Source of the DNA: Gaertneriomyces semiglobifer
Lineage: Eukaryota; Chytridiomycota; Chytridiomycetes; Spizellomycetales; Spizellomycetaceae
Direction of reading: 5' to 3'
NCBI GenBank assembly: GCA_025558075.1
Contig: JAHLKF010000011.1
Coordinates: forward strand, 434,001 to 498,000
Length of the DNA: 64,000 nucleotides
The position numbers and the translations under genes are program-made. Below, in pieces: positions 11,851 through 22,823 of this stretch. The notes below the pieces were generated by a model. It searched no databases and was not told the origin of the DNA. It was given only the letters and a program-made list of their open reading frames with translations. How positions within the stretch are numbered: the stretch's first letter is position 1; the number at the start of each line of letters is the position of its first letter.

Positions 11851-12130
11851 TTAGAGCTCCTTCTCTCCGCTGATAGTTTCTTGACCGGAGCTATTTCCCG
11901 TATGTTTCCAACCTTGTTTACTAACCGCAACCGCGGTAATCCCAACGCCAGTGATAAAAAGCAGACCTAGCATCCACGCCACGGATTCCAGAATTGGGAA
12001 CTCTTCGATCGCTGCAATGATGCCTAATCACCGGAAGGCAGTAAGTCACTTAGCTCGCAGCTGGTAAACGTAAGAACTGGTCCGCCGCACCTTGTCCTTC
12101 AATGGACGATCGGCAACTTGAACATGTCAT
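11851..12130 (-). CDS. Small single-pass membrane protein (70 aa), spliced
   Basis: Two exons, 12130-12091 and 12023-11851, joined by a 67-nt intron (donor CAAG|GTGCGG, acceptor TTAG|GC), give a 70-residue protein. It starts MTCSSCRSS, has one clear membrane helix (SVAWMLGLLFITGVGITAVAV, about residues 29-48) and a short polar tail rich in Gly, Ser and Glu. The start codon has A at -3. No family recognised. The evidence is the clean splice, the conserved phase (1) and the well-formed hydrophobic helix; there is no homology support. It could be a small organelle subunit or assembly factor. Confidence is moderate. Confidence 0.45.
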
Positions 12131-12609
12131 TTTACAGCATCCAAGTTCTACGCGTGATACGCCCTTTTCTGAAATGCCAGCGAAGAACCAAGGCACACGA
12201 CGCAGTTTCCTTGAGATTTCAACATTGATGACCAGAATCCTTTCTTCCTTTTTTTTGAAACGGTTTGTGCGTTTAGTTACTGTGACCCATTGCGATAGTG
12301 AGCTACATTGCAGAAATTAAGGGTGCATGCGCTCATCCACCCCTGCATGTCTAGACTACCGTGATCCTGTGTACAACTACATGCTACATGCAATGCAGAT
12401 TGTAAACTTCAAGCAACTCCTTTTAAGTTGCACTGCGCACGAGGCGAGAAAGTTCGCCTACTGTGAGTATCAGGCGCGCCCGTTAAAGACGGCGGGAGGG
12501 TAACATTCCCGCCGTGATCTGTCCGGTCGCAGACAACGAGGTCTTCGAGTGCTGAGATGGGTCTTGTATATGGGAAATTTGAGTCACGTAGACAGATGCC
12601 GGCGATGTT
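12131..12609. other. Intergenic region, no gene seen
   Basis: About 480 bp between the small membrane-protein gene and the 3' end of the Cns1/TTC4 gene. A 72-codon plus-strand frame is present but has no coding character that I trust. Contains a run of T/A-rich sequence near 12245-12260. Confidence 0.45.
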
Positions 12610-13871
12610 CTACTGTTGCTTTTTTGTCTTGTACCGCTTCTTCCATATTTTCGCGTATTCTCCACTAGGAATAACAAAGAACGTACACACACCATCCAGA
12701 ACTCTATAGCCTTTTACGCGCAACACGTCCTTCAAAGTCAGTTGTTTGCCGACTCGAATGAGCCCGAGGCCTTCGCCCTTTTGCACCTCGGCGTAAATCT
12801 CCAAATTTTCCAGCTTGTATTCGCTCTTGGTGTCCCAGGGCGGCGGTTGTTCAAACATGACATCAAGATGGTCTGCAAAAGTATGTTCCTCATTGAAGGA
12901 AGATATCAAATCCGACTGAGCATTCTGCGGATAAACAAAGATAACAGGAAAGGACAGAGTTTGTGATTCTGAATCATACGTCGGTTGATGGGAACCCTGA
13001 TGGGCGGTATCTATGCCAAGCGCCAGCGAATTATCGTGTACTGCGTCATCGTCGCTATCTTCAGACGTGCTGTTCTTTGGCGCTTTGCTTGTTATCATCG
13101 TAATTCCTCTGTCCAGTATAGCCTTCTGCAACAATTCTTCATCCTTCCTTTTTCGTTCTTCCCGCTCCCGCCGCTTCATCTCAGCTTGCTGCAGAACCCG
13201 GGTCCTCTCTTCTACTTTGCCCTTAAGATTGCTCAGGGCTTCGTTTTTGCCGTCCACTTGCAATCCTCTTACGCAACAATCCGCCGCTTCCTCAACCTTG
13301 TCCAAGGCTAAGAGCGCTTTCGCAGCTCGGTAATAGGCTTTGACTTGTATTCCTTTCTCGGCGTCCAACTCAAACACTTGACTGCAATCATTCAGAACTT
13401 TGCGATAGTTGCCCAAGTTTAAATTTACAGCAGCGCGGTTGACAAGTATGGTGGCCTGTAGCTGAACTGACGGGTCTTGAGACAGAGCTTTGGTGTAATA
13501 ATGTATGGCGTGGCGGTAGTTTCGTGGACCGGATTGGAAAGCTTCATTGCCGTGCTTTTTGAAGTTCTCAGCAATTTCTGAAAAATGATGAGTGCATTAG
13601 CACACCAACGTATGCACGTGGGCAGAGGTGCAAAGGGCATACCATCCGGCGTCCCATCATAGATCAATGAGTTGAGTGCACTGAGCGTATCATTCTCTTC
13701 AAGATCCTTCTCTGTCGGCATGGTTTTCATGAATAGAGGTGTCTTCATCATCTCTTCGATAAACTGGTCCATGTCTTGATGCTTCATCTGCGGGCCGGCC
13801 GCCGTCGGACCGGTGCCTCGGTTCGCAGTTGGCTGCGATGCCGGCTCGGTGATCTCATTAATGACGGCCAT
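12610..13871 (-). CDS. CNS1: TPR co-chaperone Cns1/TTC4
   Basis: Hsp90/Hsp70 co-chaperone; Cns1 is essential in yeast and feeds clients such as eEF2 to Hsp90. Exons: 13871-13643 and 13577-12610; 398 residues. Residues ~30-75 hold the N-terminal FIEEMMKTPLFMKTMP segment. Three TPR motifs follow (ENFKKHGNEAF, ATILVNRAAVNLNLGNYRKV, KAYYRAAKALLALDKVEEA), with the carboxylate-clamp Lys/Asn residues expected for EEVD binding. A charged coiled coil leads to the C-terminal wheel domain (YPQNAQSDLISSF, FEQPPPWD, LEIYAEVQKGEGL, TLKDVLRVKGYRVLDG, FFVIPSG), which identifies TTC4/Cns1 rather than a generic TPR protein. Confidence 0.93.
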
Positions 13872-14689
13872 GGTTGCTGTTTACTCTTGACCCGATGGTC
13901 AAAGGTTTTTGTTGCAATGCGAATGGAGTGTGATTTTTTTTGGAACTTTTTTTGGCGTTTGGAGAGCCCGAAAAGCGATGATGCACATGCAGCGATCGTG
14001 CGTTGGGTTTTACATGCTGCTAAGAATCGACGAGTATGCCAACAACAGAAGAAACAATGGGAGAACAACCGCCCGATGGTTGGCCATCCATCCGATCGGT
14101 GGGCTTGCAAACATATCTGATGGACTGCTCCTCGGCGTCAAGGACCGCTGTTGAGAGGAGGACAGAAGGCCGATATCTAACGTTTACTTCCTGACACATC
14201 AGTCTCTCATCATAGTATCTATGCTCTCCCTCTACACAACTGCTGCAAGCTATTTGCTTGATCGTACAGCTGAGCATATGCAGGGTGCTATGCAGGAGGC
14301 CGAATGCCTCATGCCATCAGCATCGAAACTTTCACAGCTAGCTTTCTACGTTCGTGGCAGCCATCTGCAGTATGCAGCCCATCACTGTTTGCGTAGCATT
14401 CGCTTGCTTCTCATGAATAAGGCACATTGGCAACTCGTTGCCCTGTCGCAAAAACATCTAAAACGGTGCGCCCTACCAGGGAAGTGCCGGCAGTAAGCCT
14501 CTTCATGACCGCACATCCATATCAGTTTCGGACGTTGTCACCTGCTGCACTTCCTGCGGGTTATAGCAGTGGTTGCGGTTGTCAAGTCTTGAGGATGTTG
14601 TGTTGCTAAGGTGGGCGGGTTATCCGCGCGAACGTTGAACTCGCTCTTTCTTGTAAACGCTCCACAGTGCTGTTTCCAGACCGTCCAAC
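13872..14689. other. Intergenic region, no gene seen
   Basis: About 820 bp between divergent genes (Cns1 and a mitochondrial protein). A 91-codon plus-strand frame at 14221-14496 has no recognisable features. No tRNA-like or repeat structure found. It probably contains both promoters. Confidence 0.45.
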
Positions 14690-15768
14690 ATGAACCGAGT
14701 AGCATTAAGATTCTTCCGTGCTGCTAGCCGACGGAGCAATGCTCCTTGCCTGGGTGCATGGTGCGCTGCCAAAAGTGAGTATGCTTTTCTATTAGTACAA
14801 TGACCTGTGAGGACATCATTCATTACGTATACTCCGTAGGCACATTGCCATTGGCATTTCCTGCCTCGAGCAGTAGGCCCACGGGTTCTCCATCGCAGCT
14901 CAAGCGATGCCTATCCACTGCTTCTCAACAGCACCAGCCGGCAGAACAGCAGGACGAAGCGCCTGCAGGAGTCACACCACGTTTTTATTCCGAGTACACC
15001 CAGTTCAACTATGATTTAGACCGTGGGCAAGCTCCTTCAAACGCCCTCCGCATGCTCGCTTACCGCCTGCGCACGCCGGAAGACGCAAACCTTTTTCAAC
15101 TGGCTCTCAGGAAATGGCGGACAGCCTCTCAACCACAAGACCTCGCTGACAACACCGTGTTCCTTGAAACCCTTCTTCGATCCAGAGCATATGATAATGT
15201 GCTGGATATCGTTTGCAATCGACCACATCACAACGTGTGGCCAAATTACGAGCATGTACGCACACTCATGCAGGCTTTTGCCAGCGAATCAGTGCTAGCT
15301 CAGACTGAAGAGGCAAGGATTGAAGCATTGGATAAGGTCTACAAATCTTTTGGCGTCCTACTGTATTATGGAATTCCCCCAACGGCCGAGGTGTACGCCA
15401 CTATTATTATCGCGGGAGTCTACAGTGGAACTTCTGAGGGCTGGAGGCGATCGGTAGTTACTGCGAAGGAACAGGTGGCTACGGGACTACCGTTAACTAA
15501 AGATGCTGAGATAGCATTGGCACTGGGATATCTCCGAGCGCAGGAGTTTGAGGACGCCGAAGTGATGGTACCCGCGAGCAAATTTTTTGCAAAGGTTGTC
15601 ACCGCTAAGCATGATGGCGAGGCAGCGATCTCTGCTGTCGAAGACTTAATATCCACGGGAGGGTTTTCGCCAGCACTTGAGAGCATTAAGGATGTCGTTA
15701 TTTCGGTAGTGGGTGACCGGCATGGGAGCCGCGTGAAAGCAGCTATTGAGCGTGCCAGCAAATCATAG
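14690..15768 (+). CDS. Mitochondrial alpha-helical repeat protein, family unknown
   Basis: Two exons, 14690-14774 and 14840-15768, give 337 residues. The N terminus (MNRVALRFFRAASRRSN) is a textbook mitochondrial presequence: Arg-rich, no acidic residue, amphipathic. After a low-complexity Ser/Gln/Pro linker the rest is alpha-helical, with paired helices such as AYRLRTPEDANLFQLALRKW and VYATIIIAGVYSGTSEGW that look like PPR/TPR-type repeats. A role in mitochondrial RNA handling or the mitoribosome is possible but not shown; no specific family is recognised. The 65-nt intron lies between presequence and linker. It precedes the rhomboid protease gene on the same strand. Confidence 0.65.
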
Positions 15769-15955
15769 ATAATGTAGCTCGGCTCTTTCCGTAGCTGGAA
15801 CTCTCTGTATCTTCTGTAACTTATCCATATCCGCTTCCACATGTGAGCCTCGCGTTCATCCATGTTCTTGAAATTCCTTCAGAATTTTTTATTAATCTCA
15901 TTGAACAATTCCTCTCAGTCTCACCCCACGGTGTACCTCTGTTCTCCGTTGGGCC

Positions 15956-17167
15956 ATGGCTTGTATTGGGCATTATGCGTGGCGAGGCTGGCCAGTCAGC
16001 CGCGTGCAGAACCGACACTTCGGTGCAACAAAACTTTTATCGCGAGGGACACCGACTCATAGCCAGCTCGCTCGGCTGCTACGAACAACTCCATCATCAG
16101 TAACCTTGCGAGTGCTGCGACGGCCAGCCGCCGGTTCCGGCACTGTTGATCCCGAGAAGCTGTTTTCGGAAGAACCTAACTTTGACGACGAGTCAATTCC
16201 GCCACCTCGCCCTCAAGGTCATAGCACAGTTCTCAAACCCGTACTATTCACCGCCGGAATCGTGTTACTCTCTTTCGGAACCGGTTCTTACCTGCAAGCT
16301 TGTAAACGTTGGGATGCGGAAGACAAAGGGCGTCGATTCATTCTCCCATCGTGGGAATGGCCGGATGTTCGCGGAGGGTTAATCCAACAACGGCCGCAGA
16401 GTGGAAGCGCTGTTCGCGACATGTACGATTTGCTGTGCGACCGGTGGACGATGTTAGGTTCTGCAAAGCGAACTGTTTACACTATTATTGGAATCAATGT
16501 TGGCGTATGGATGCTATGGCAGTTACCACATGCCCGATCGAAAGCGTTCATGATGAGGCATTTCACACACCACCCCGGGTCCGGTCGATCATACACCATG
16601 CTCACATGTATGTTTAGTCATGAGAGCTTCATGCACCTGTTGTTCAATATGTACGCTCTCTCCGGGTTTGCGCCCGTCTTGCAAGACCGGGGGTTCCAAG
16701 GATCCACTGAACAGTTTGTAGCATTTTACCTGTCAACTGGAATGTTGTCTTCGCTTGGGTCCCATCTCGTGGGAACTTATCGAGCAATGTCGAATCATGT
16801 GCTCAAGCCTTCGTTGGGCGCGAGCGGAGCGGTCTGGGCGGTCGTTGCCGGGTAGGTGCAGTTTCAAGGGGCTATCCATGTCCGATGTTAGACTGATGAG
16901 CATTTGTTTCAATGTAGCTGTGCTGCGATAGCACCCCATATGCCAGTGGGCATCATCTTCCTGCCGGGACTTAGCTTCACAATGGGTGAACTTTTGCCGG
17001 TATTGCTGGGAATAGATTTGGTCGGACTGCTTCGAGGATGGGAAGTATTTGATCACGCAGCACACTTGGCAGGCGCCATATCAGGGTGGCTCTACATCAC
17101 GTATGGTAGGGATTGGTGGGACCGTTGCCAGCGAGAGTTAGATCGCTCCCGATATAAATTGGGCTGA
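15956..17167 (+). CDS. PCP1: Mitochondrial rhomboid protease (PARL/Pcp1 type)
   Basis: Intramembrane serine protease of the mitochondrial inner membrane; Pcp1/PARL cleaves Mgm1/OPA1 and PINK1-like clients. Exons 15956-16851 and 16918-17167; 381 residues. The N terminus is Arg-rich with few acidic residues (import signal). One membrane helix (LFTAGIVLLSFGTGSYL) precedes the six-helix rhomboid core, which is the PARL 1+6 arrangement. Core motifs: HESFMHLLFNMYAL (HxxxxHxxxN), GASGAVWA with catalytic Ser290, and DHAAHLAGAISG with catalytic His348. All catalytic residues are present, so the enzyme should be active. Confidence 0.92.
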
Positions 17168-17233
17168 ATTACCGCAAGAGTGGATGGGTTTGACCATTCA
17201 TTGCAAAAACGCTGGTTAAATATGTGAGTAGCA

Positions 17234-18468
17234 CTAGGAAAGCTGTCCTGTTTCTGTATAGGTGCGAAGTATCTCGCTGGCATCTTTGGAATCCTTCTGA
17301 ACAACATCTGTCAGAACTGCTAAACCAGTTTGATGCCCGGCCAGTGTCTACAAACAGTTTTGACAATAGATGAGTTACTGATCCAAAAGTGTCGCACTGT
17401 TGACGCCGTACCTGGAAGATTAACTTCTCATCCTCTGGGGCGATTGTGTATGCATGCTCAATGCCACCCGTTACAGAAAATTGTCTTGCGTCCTTGAGCT
17501 GTTGCAATTGCGCCCAAACTTCGTTGAGCCTACCACGGAAGACTGACGGTCGGTGCAATTCCCGCTTCATAGCTTCGATTCGCGATTTGAACTTCTCCTC
17601 TTCTGGTCGGATGGAGTACCCCTGATTTCGTATGACCTGAACATTTTTCATGAGCTGGAAATTGAGGTTGATCAAACGTTCAGTTATGCATCCATTTTTC
17701 TGTAAAATTGCAAAGCGCTATAGCGAACCTGCACAGTTTTAGAAGCCAAAACGGTCAGTCTTCGTCGATATTCTTCGACTTTTGTCAGGGTATTCAAATA
17801 ATGTTTCGTATGTAACTGCTGCAGTTGCTCGCGCATTCTCTGAAATCGCAATGCATGAGCACAATGTCGGTAACCCGAGAGCGCCTGTCGACCTAGTGTT
17901 CGGCAGCAACCTTACTACCTCAAGCTCAGCTTTATGTGCTTCGTATGTTCGATTCTGAACTTCCAACCTCTTTTTCACATCATCAAAACCCACAGCCAAA
18001 ACCGGCACCATGCTGTGTATAAGGTTGTTTGATAAGATAAACTGGCTGTGATAGGTTCAGGTTCCATTCAACTGCACCATGATGGATCCGGATTATCTCG
18101 TTGTGCTTGTTCCCATAGAGGCAAGTTGGAGGCATCGGGTGGCCCGTACAGGCGTGCCTCCGTTGGGTGGACCATGTTATAAAAGTAATGCTAAAAGAGT
18201 CGGCCGCATTCAGCACTGAGATGATGTAGAAGCTGACTTGCAAATTGCCGAATGCACCTTGAACTGACACTGTGGTGAATTGGGGTTCCACGCGTTGGCA
18301 ATGTATGTCAGCTGGTCTGTCAGAGGTGCCTGGTTTTGGTTTTGTGACGCTGAGGAATGGGAGAGTTGAATATAGATCGGCTTCAGATAGACAAGAGGTG
18401 AGATCTACGGTACCAAACATATTTGCGGATGCAGCCGGTGCCGGCTGCGCTGATGGCGTCTGGAACAT
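17234..18468 (-). CDS. NUP54: Nucleoporin Nup54/Nup57, alpha-helical domain, without FG region
   Basis: Nup54 is part of the central-channel Nup62-Nup58-Nup54 complex of the nuclear pore. Exons: 18468-18414, 18349-18258, 18190-18078, 18012-17919 (or 17916), 17839-17753 (or 17729), 17699-17412, 17347-17234; about 280 residues. Recognisable blocks: LTYIANAWNPNSP, HYFYNMVHP, NPDPSCMVPVLAVGFDDVKK, the long coiled coil, RNQGYSIRPEEE, FRGRLNEVWAQL and HQTGLAVLTDVVQKD. The exon 5 donor is ambiguous: either a 53-nt intron or an unusually short 29-nt one. The N terminus before the conserved domain is only about 30 residues and contains no FG repeat run, unlike typical Nup54/Nup57. Confidence 0.85.
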
Positions 18469-18800
18469 GAGTGACACGGGAAGACGGACCGCAGAGGGTA
18501 TGTGCCGGGGAGGTGTGCGATGGTGGATTGTGAACTGAAGAGCCCGTTCGCTTTGTGAAATACGAACTTTGACGACGGTGGAAAATTGCCAGTGAAGCGT
18601 CGGCCTCGCGTTTGCAGGGCACCCTAACACATCACATGCACTCACATGCACGCCCGTGCATCACATGTGTCACGTGATTTCCGTAATCCCCGACACGCGC
18701 GCTGCTGCTTTCCTTTTACCTTCGAGTTAGGAAGAAATCAAAACGACCAAGTGTTACTAGATAGCCGACGAACTGTGAATCAGAGTGAACGTCAAGGACA
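18469..18800. promoter_or_regulatory. Divergent promoter region, NUP54 / FUN14
   Basis: 332 bp between two divergent start codons. Contains CACGTG (E-box) within TGTGTCACGTGATT near 18670 and several short CACATG/CATGCA elements at 18625-18665. Too small to hide an FG-repeat exon of NUP54. Regulatory role inferred from position. Confidence 0.35.
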
Positions 18801-19420
18801 ATGGCAGGAAAAGGAGAAGGTAAGCTGGGTTGTCTAGGATGGAAGGTTTGTCGTCTTTCCTCTCAAGCTATATGCCTCAGGAGAAGTTGTTGCGGCAGCG
18901 GTATCTGCTGAGCGAATTGTGTACAGGAATAACGAAATAGGACTTACTAGCATACGCAATGCTCTGAAAGCGGATGTTCTCGAACCTGTTAGAGCGACTA
19001 CTGAAACGGATCCTAAAATACTGTCCAATGATGCCGCCACGTTATCGGAGGTTAGCATGGCTTCTCTGCTAGGTGCTTGCTCTGGATATGCTGCCAAGAA
19101 GCTTGCCAAAACTACGGGACTGATTGTCGGAGTCAGCTTCATTGGTGTTCAGGTATTTCAAGTGTGCGTCACCATTCTGCGTTTGGATACCCGTCTCCTT
19201 ACCTATGCGATAGGTTCTCGTCAAAGCCGACATTCTCAAGGTGAACTGGCCGCGAGTGGAAACCCTGTTGATAGGTCAGGTAGACCAAGATGGAGACGGG
19301 AAGCTGACACATCAGGATTTGAAGCTGGCGACGGGGCGTATGCTTCACAACTTAACCACGGATATGCCGTCCTCAGCCGGTTTTGCCGCGGCATTTGCCT
19401 TGGGCTTTAGGTACGGCTAA
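18801..19420 (+). CDS. FUN14-domain mitochondrial protein with an EF-hand loop
   Basis: FUN14/FUNDC proteins sit in the mitochondrial outer membrane; FUNDC1 is a mitophagy receptor. Exons 18801-18819, 18881-19152, 19214-19420; 165 residues. The family core is clear: SLLGACSGYAAKKLAKTTGL and GVSFIGVQ (first helices), DILKVNWPRVE, then the C-terminal helix SSAGFAAAFALGFRYG. Between the second and last helices residues 121-132 read DQDGDGKLTHQD, a full EF-hand calcium loop (D at positions 1, 3, 5; G at 6; hydrophobic at 8; D at 12). The N terminus lacks the YxxL LIR motif of animal FUNDC1. The first exon is only 19 nt. Confidence 0.85.
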
Positions 19421-19542
19421 GGTGTCAGAGGGCTGAGCAAAATTTACGGCGGTTATGTTAGGACCTCTTTTAGATAGTTCAAAAGTATTTACGCTGGTTC
19501 ACGATAGATAGATAGGCATACATATACAGATGAGTAGGACTT

Positions 19543-20393
19543 TCAATGACATGCGGCCTTGCTCATTGGCAGCGGCCCCTTTTGATACATGTAAAACCCG
19601 ACTCCAGCTCCTGCCACCAGAGAGAGGCAAACGAATCCATTCAAGGTCATAAACGCCATCACTGTTTGTAGATGTGCGTTAGGGCGAGAGATAAAGAGTA
19701 TCCAAATAAACGGCTTCGCATACTCAAAAAGAAGCCCCAGAACACTTCAATAGCGTGTAAAATCGCCCGGGTGGATTGTTTGTACCTTGACCTGAGGATG
19801 GACAACAGAGTTCCATTAGCGTATTTCCTCCCAGCCTTTAACCGAGCATCGCTCTCAAACGCTTTTCACGCCTTCGGTCCCCTTGGCGTGCCCGCTCTCA
19901 CTAGTCATATAACTCTCTGATCCGTACCGTTCATGGTTGCCCGATTCCATCGAGTTCAGAATCCGGCGGTCTTCACTATTACGATAATTCCGGAAACATT
20001 CAAACCTGCAAGGAAAAGGCATTGAGTTGATAGCATACTGAAGCGCCTTAAGCATCACAAGACGCACAGAACAGACAAGACGAATATCGCCGCACAGGAT
20101 ACAGCCATGCCCGCCGCCGCTACAAGACAGTCATTAGGCAACATCGAGAGGCGATATAGAGACATCAATTAACCGGAAGTTTGCCAGAAGTCAAACACAA
20201 TCACAGAGTCTGGTAGCACCGGGAAGTAAATAGATTGGTTGAGCTCTCGCTAGTGGTGTCAAAGCAGTTGCTCAAATACTTTACCATAGCCCCAGTTCCA
20301 AGTCCCGCCCATGCTATGATGACCACCCGTGCCCGAGGGCGGTTGAGTTGGCATATCATGGCCTTCATGACCGGAGTGTCCTGAATGCGACAT
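19543..20393 (-). CDS. Ctr-family copper transporter
   Basis: High-affinity Cu(I) uptake or vacuolar export trimer. Exons: 20393-20285, 20209-20174, 20119-20068, 20005-19928, 19791-19724, 19661-19543; 153 residues. The N terminus is Met/His-rich (MSHSGHSGHEGHDMP, GGHHSMGG). Membrane helix 1 spans AAGMAVSCAAIFVLSVLFE; the loop is Ser/Glu-rich; helix 2 carries the MxxxM-type copper gate (FFLMMAFM); helix 3 carries GxxxG (VAGAGVGFYMY). These are the hallmarks of Ctr proteins. The junction between exons 4 and 5 was chosen by phase (CG|G) and leaves a 136-nt intron, the longest in the gene, so a small extra exon there cannot be excluded. Confidence 0.85.
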
Positions 20394-20519
20394 GCTTTTT
20401 GTGTGCGATTTGTATGTTTTCCTGTTGTGGGAAGAAATAATACGTGAACCGACGCGAAGGCAGGTGTTCCATCACGAACCAACGAACGCGAAAGCAACAC
20501 GCCGGTTAAGTAGCTCCCT

Positions 20520-22490
20520 ATGCTTTCAGCGTCTGTCCACCACCCTCCAGACCCTATAGAGAACCTCCGCATCAAAGTTAAGTTGTCGAAAGTTGCATCC
20601 AAGAATGTGCCTCTGGATGGTGAGTCTTCCTTGACCTGGTGATGGGCGCAAACGATCAGACAGAGTACAAACCTGTGCTTTTATGAGCAGATGGACTTGA
20701 AGCCCCAACGAACCGGTCGCATCTCCTTCCTAAGCCTGAATCGTTGACCGTATCCTGGGGCGAAAAGATATTCAGCCCGAAGTAAGCGCGGTGGTTGTAT
20801 CGGGCATCAGCATGAACAATATCTCAAACATATATAGAGAGCTCTTGCAGTACAGCGTTCTGCCTCTGAGCCCAACACCCTTGGAGCTACAGTATTATGA
20901 GAAAATTCTGGAAATTTGTCGCAAAGGGGGATGGGAAGAGCGAATGATTGCCGCAGGGAGAACTCGCGGAGGTGAGCATGTTTGCAAGCATCATTGTTGA
21001 ACAGAAACACTCATCCAGCTACTCGTCCAAGCCAAGAAAAGTCTGTTCACGTACACGTCCCGCGACCGGTATACGCATCGTCATTCGATACTCACCTCTG
21101 GGCCGCCGGAGGTTCCGCTGTCACCCTCGCGACTTCATCGAGCACATGGAGTGCATTATACCGCAGCAAAGGTGAAAAGCAGAGACGACATTGTTATCGA
21201 GAGCACGAAGTTTGGGAACACGTTAAATATGAACTTTGAAGAGGAGCAGCTGAAAGATGCCGAAGAATGGCACCTAATGGCCTACCTGCATGAGGAAGAG
21301 TATGTGGACGGCATTGGGTGGGGCGGGTAGTTGGTTCCTAAGCTTAAAGTGGTTTCCTTAATAGGGGGGAGGAATTGCAGGTTCCACCGGAGTATCAACC
21401 GGAATATCCTGAGCTTGATGCCAGATTCGAAGGCTTTGAAGTCCATCTGTGCACGATTCGAGTCTCTTCCGGAGGTGTGATCACTTGTACGGTCAGTTGC
21501 CGTTGTTGCGAAATGATGATTTCGCATATTTTAACACGAGCTTCGCAGCCATCACTTCGCGCAATGCCTCATCGAATTGCCCTGCCCCCAGCCCACTACA
21601 CATACAGCGTATCCGTAGCATCTCCACAAGGGTCCCCGTCCCTTCTTGATGCCGAATACAATCTGTTCACCCATCTGCATGCAGAAATGGCGAAGGAACG
21701 ACGGACGATTATAGGTGAGACTTTTGAAGCTCCACCAAGTCCGGTTGGGACGCGGTACCAAGTATTAGGCGAACTGTTGAGTGTCAGAGGTGTGACGGAC
21801 GGCGTGTGGTGTGAGTGGTGGGGTGATCTTCCGGAACAAGGATGGTTGAGAACCGAGCAAGTCCAGTCAGTGTCAGGTCAAATTCCCAACAGCGATGCGC
21901 CATTTTATGGTCGGTCGCAAGTCTCCCACCCCCGGTATAACGGTACGGAGTACGAAGCGCATGTTGGATTACCGCTAGAATGGTCAAGCGTTGCCCTTCA
22001 TTCGGTAGGGAATCATTCTCGGATGCCCCGTCTCTATTTTATGTTGCGGACGTTATCCACATTTGACAGACACCGGGTCGCTGGTTATGGGTGGTGTGAT
22101 GTCCCATCAAAACCTGGCTGCTACACTCTGATGGTTCCGACTGCTCGCCCGGTATCGTCTATTACCTCTACCATTCGAAGATTTTTCATAGGCGGTGGCG
22201 ATGAATATGAGTCCCCGACGGACGTGGCTCCGCGGTGGAGCAAGGATATGCGCAGAGTGAACTTTTTTGGACATCAGAGTCAGAGTGGGCCTACTATAGT
22301 CGTACGACTGAACGTTGTGATTCAAGCGGAATATTTGAAAGTAGTAAAGAACGTGGAGAAGACGGCAGGGATCGACGACATTCGGGACGCACTTATCAGA
22401 GCGAGGGCTCGAGTGAAGCTGCTGAGAGAAGAGAGGGAAAGAGAGGCACGAATCAAGGACAAGGGCAAAGAGAAATTAGTACGCGCATAA
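20520..22490 (+). CDS. MKS1: MKS1 (B9-domain protein of the ciliary transition zone)
   Basis: MKS1 forms the B9 complex with B9D1/B9D2 at the ciliary gate. Exons: 20520-20619, 20691-20781, 20838-20971, 21005-21303, 21381-21491, 21549-22490; 558 residues (human 559). Conserved segments in order: DPIENLRIKVKL; LTVSWGEKIFSPKE; SPTPLELQYYEKILEI; SLFTYTSRDRYT; the B9 domain from FEVHLCTIRVSSGGVIT to GPTIVVRLNVV, including HRVAGYGWCDVPSKPG and IRRFFIGGGDEYE; and the C-terminal helix IRDALIRARARVKLLREE. The last intron (57 nt) is in frame, so retained transcripts would still be open. Divergent from the copper transporter (126 bp). A second flagellar gene in the window. Confidence 0.93.
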
Positions 22491-22823
22491 TAGATGTATT
22501 TAAACCATCCTTTGGGTTACCAGAATAATAAACAACATGGGTTCCCAGTTACTTACTGTTAGTTAACTCCTTCATAACCGGGGAGGTACCTTCCAGTTAT
22601 CGGTTACAATCCGCAGTTACCCCACAATGGCACAGTCACTAACCCTAATGTCCTGTGTGACCCGATTGTGGGGTAACGGGCGCATTCGCGTGACGCGCAG
22701 AGGAAAAAGACGATATGGAGGGGATATTGAGGTGTTCACATATAGCTGAGGGGAGAGCGCACTTCCACTGCCCCATGAGCTAGCAAGCTATCAGAGACCA
22801 TCTAGATAAACAACGGAAAAGTT
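22491..22823. other. Intergenic region with a long inverted repeat
   Basis: 333 bp between MKS1 and SUOX, both on the plus strand. Contains the inverted repeat listed separately. No gene seen. Confidence 0.5.
22616..22677. repeat. Perfect 13-bp inverted repeat with 36-nt loop
   Basis: GTTACCCCACAAT at 22616-22628 is the exact reverse complement of ATTGTGGGGTAAC at 22665-22677. The loop includes CTAACCCTAA (telomere-like) and a nested CACAG/CTGTG pair. It lies about 150 bp upstream of the SUOX start, so it may be a paired factor site or hairpin terminator for MKS1. Confidence 0.6.

Noticed and set aside
14221..14496. 91-codon plus-strand frame
   Set aside because: No domain, no splice context and no conserved-looking pattern; treated as chance.
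17701..17728. 29-nt intron in NUP54
   Set aside because: Possible by frame, but below the shortest intron otherwise seen here (39 nt); a 53-nt intron from 17752 is preferred, though not proven.
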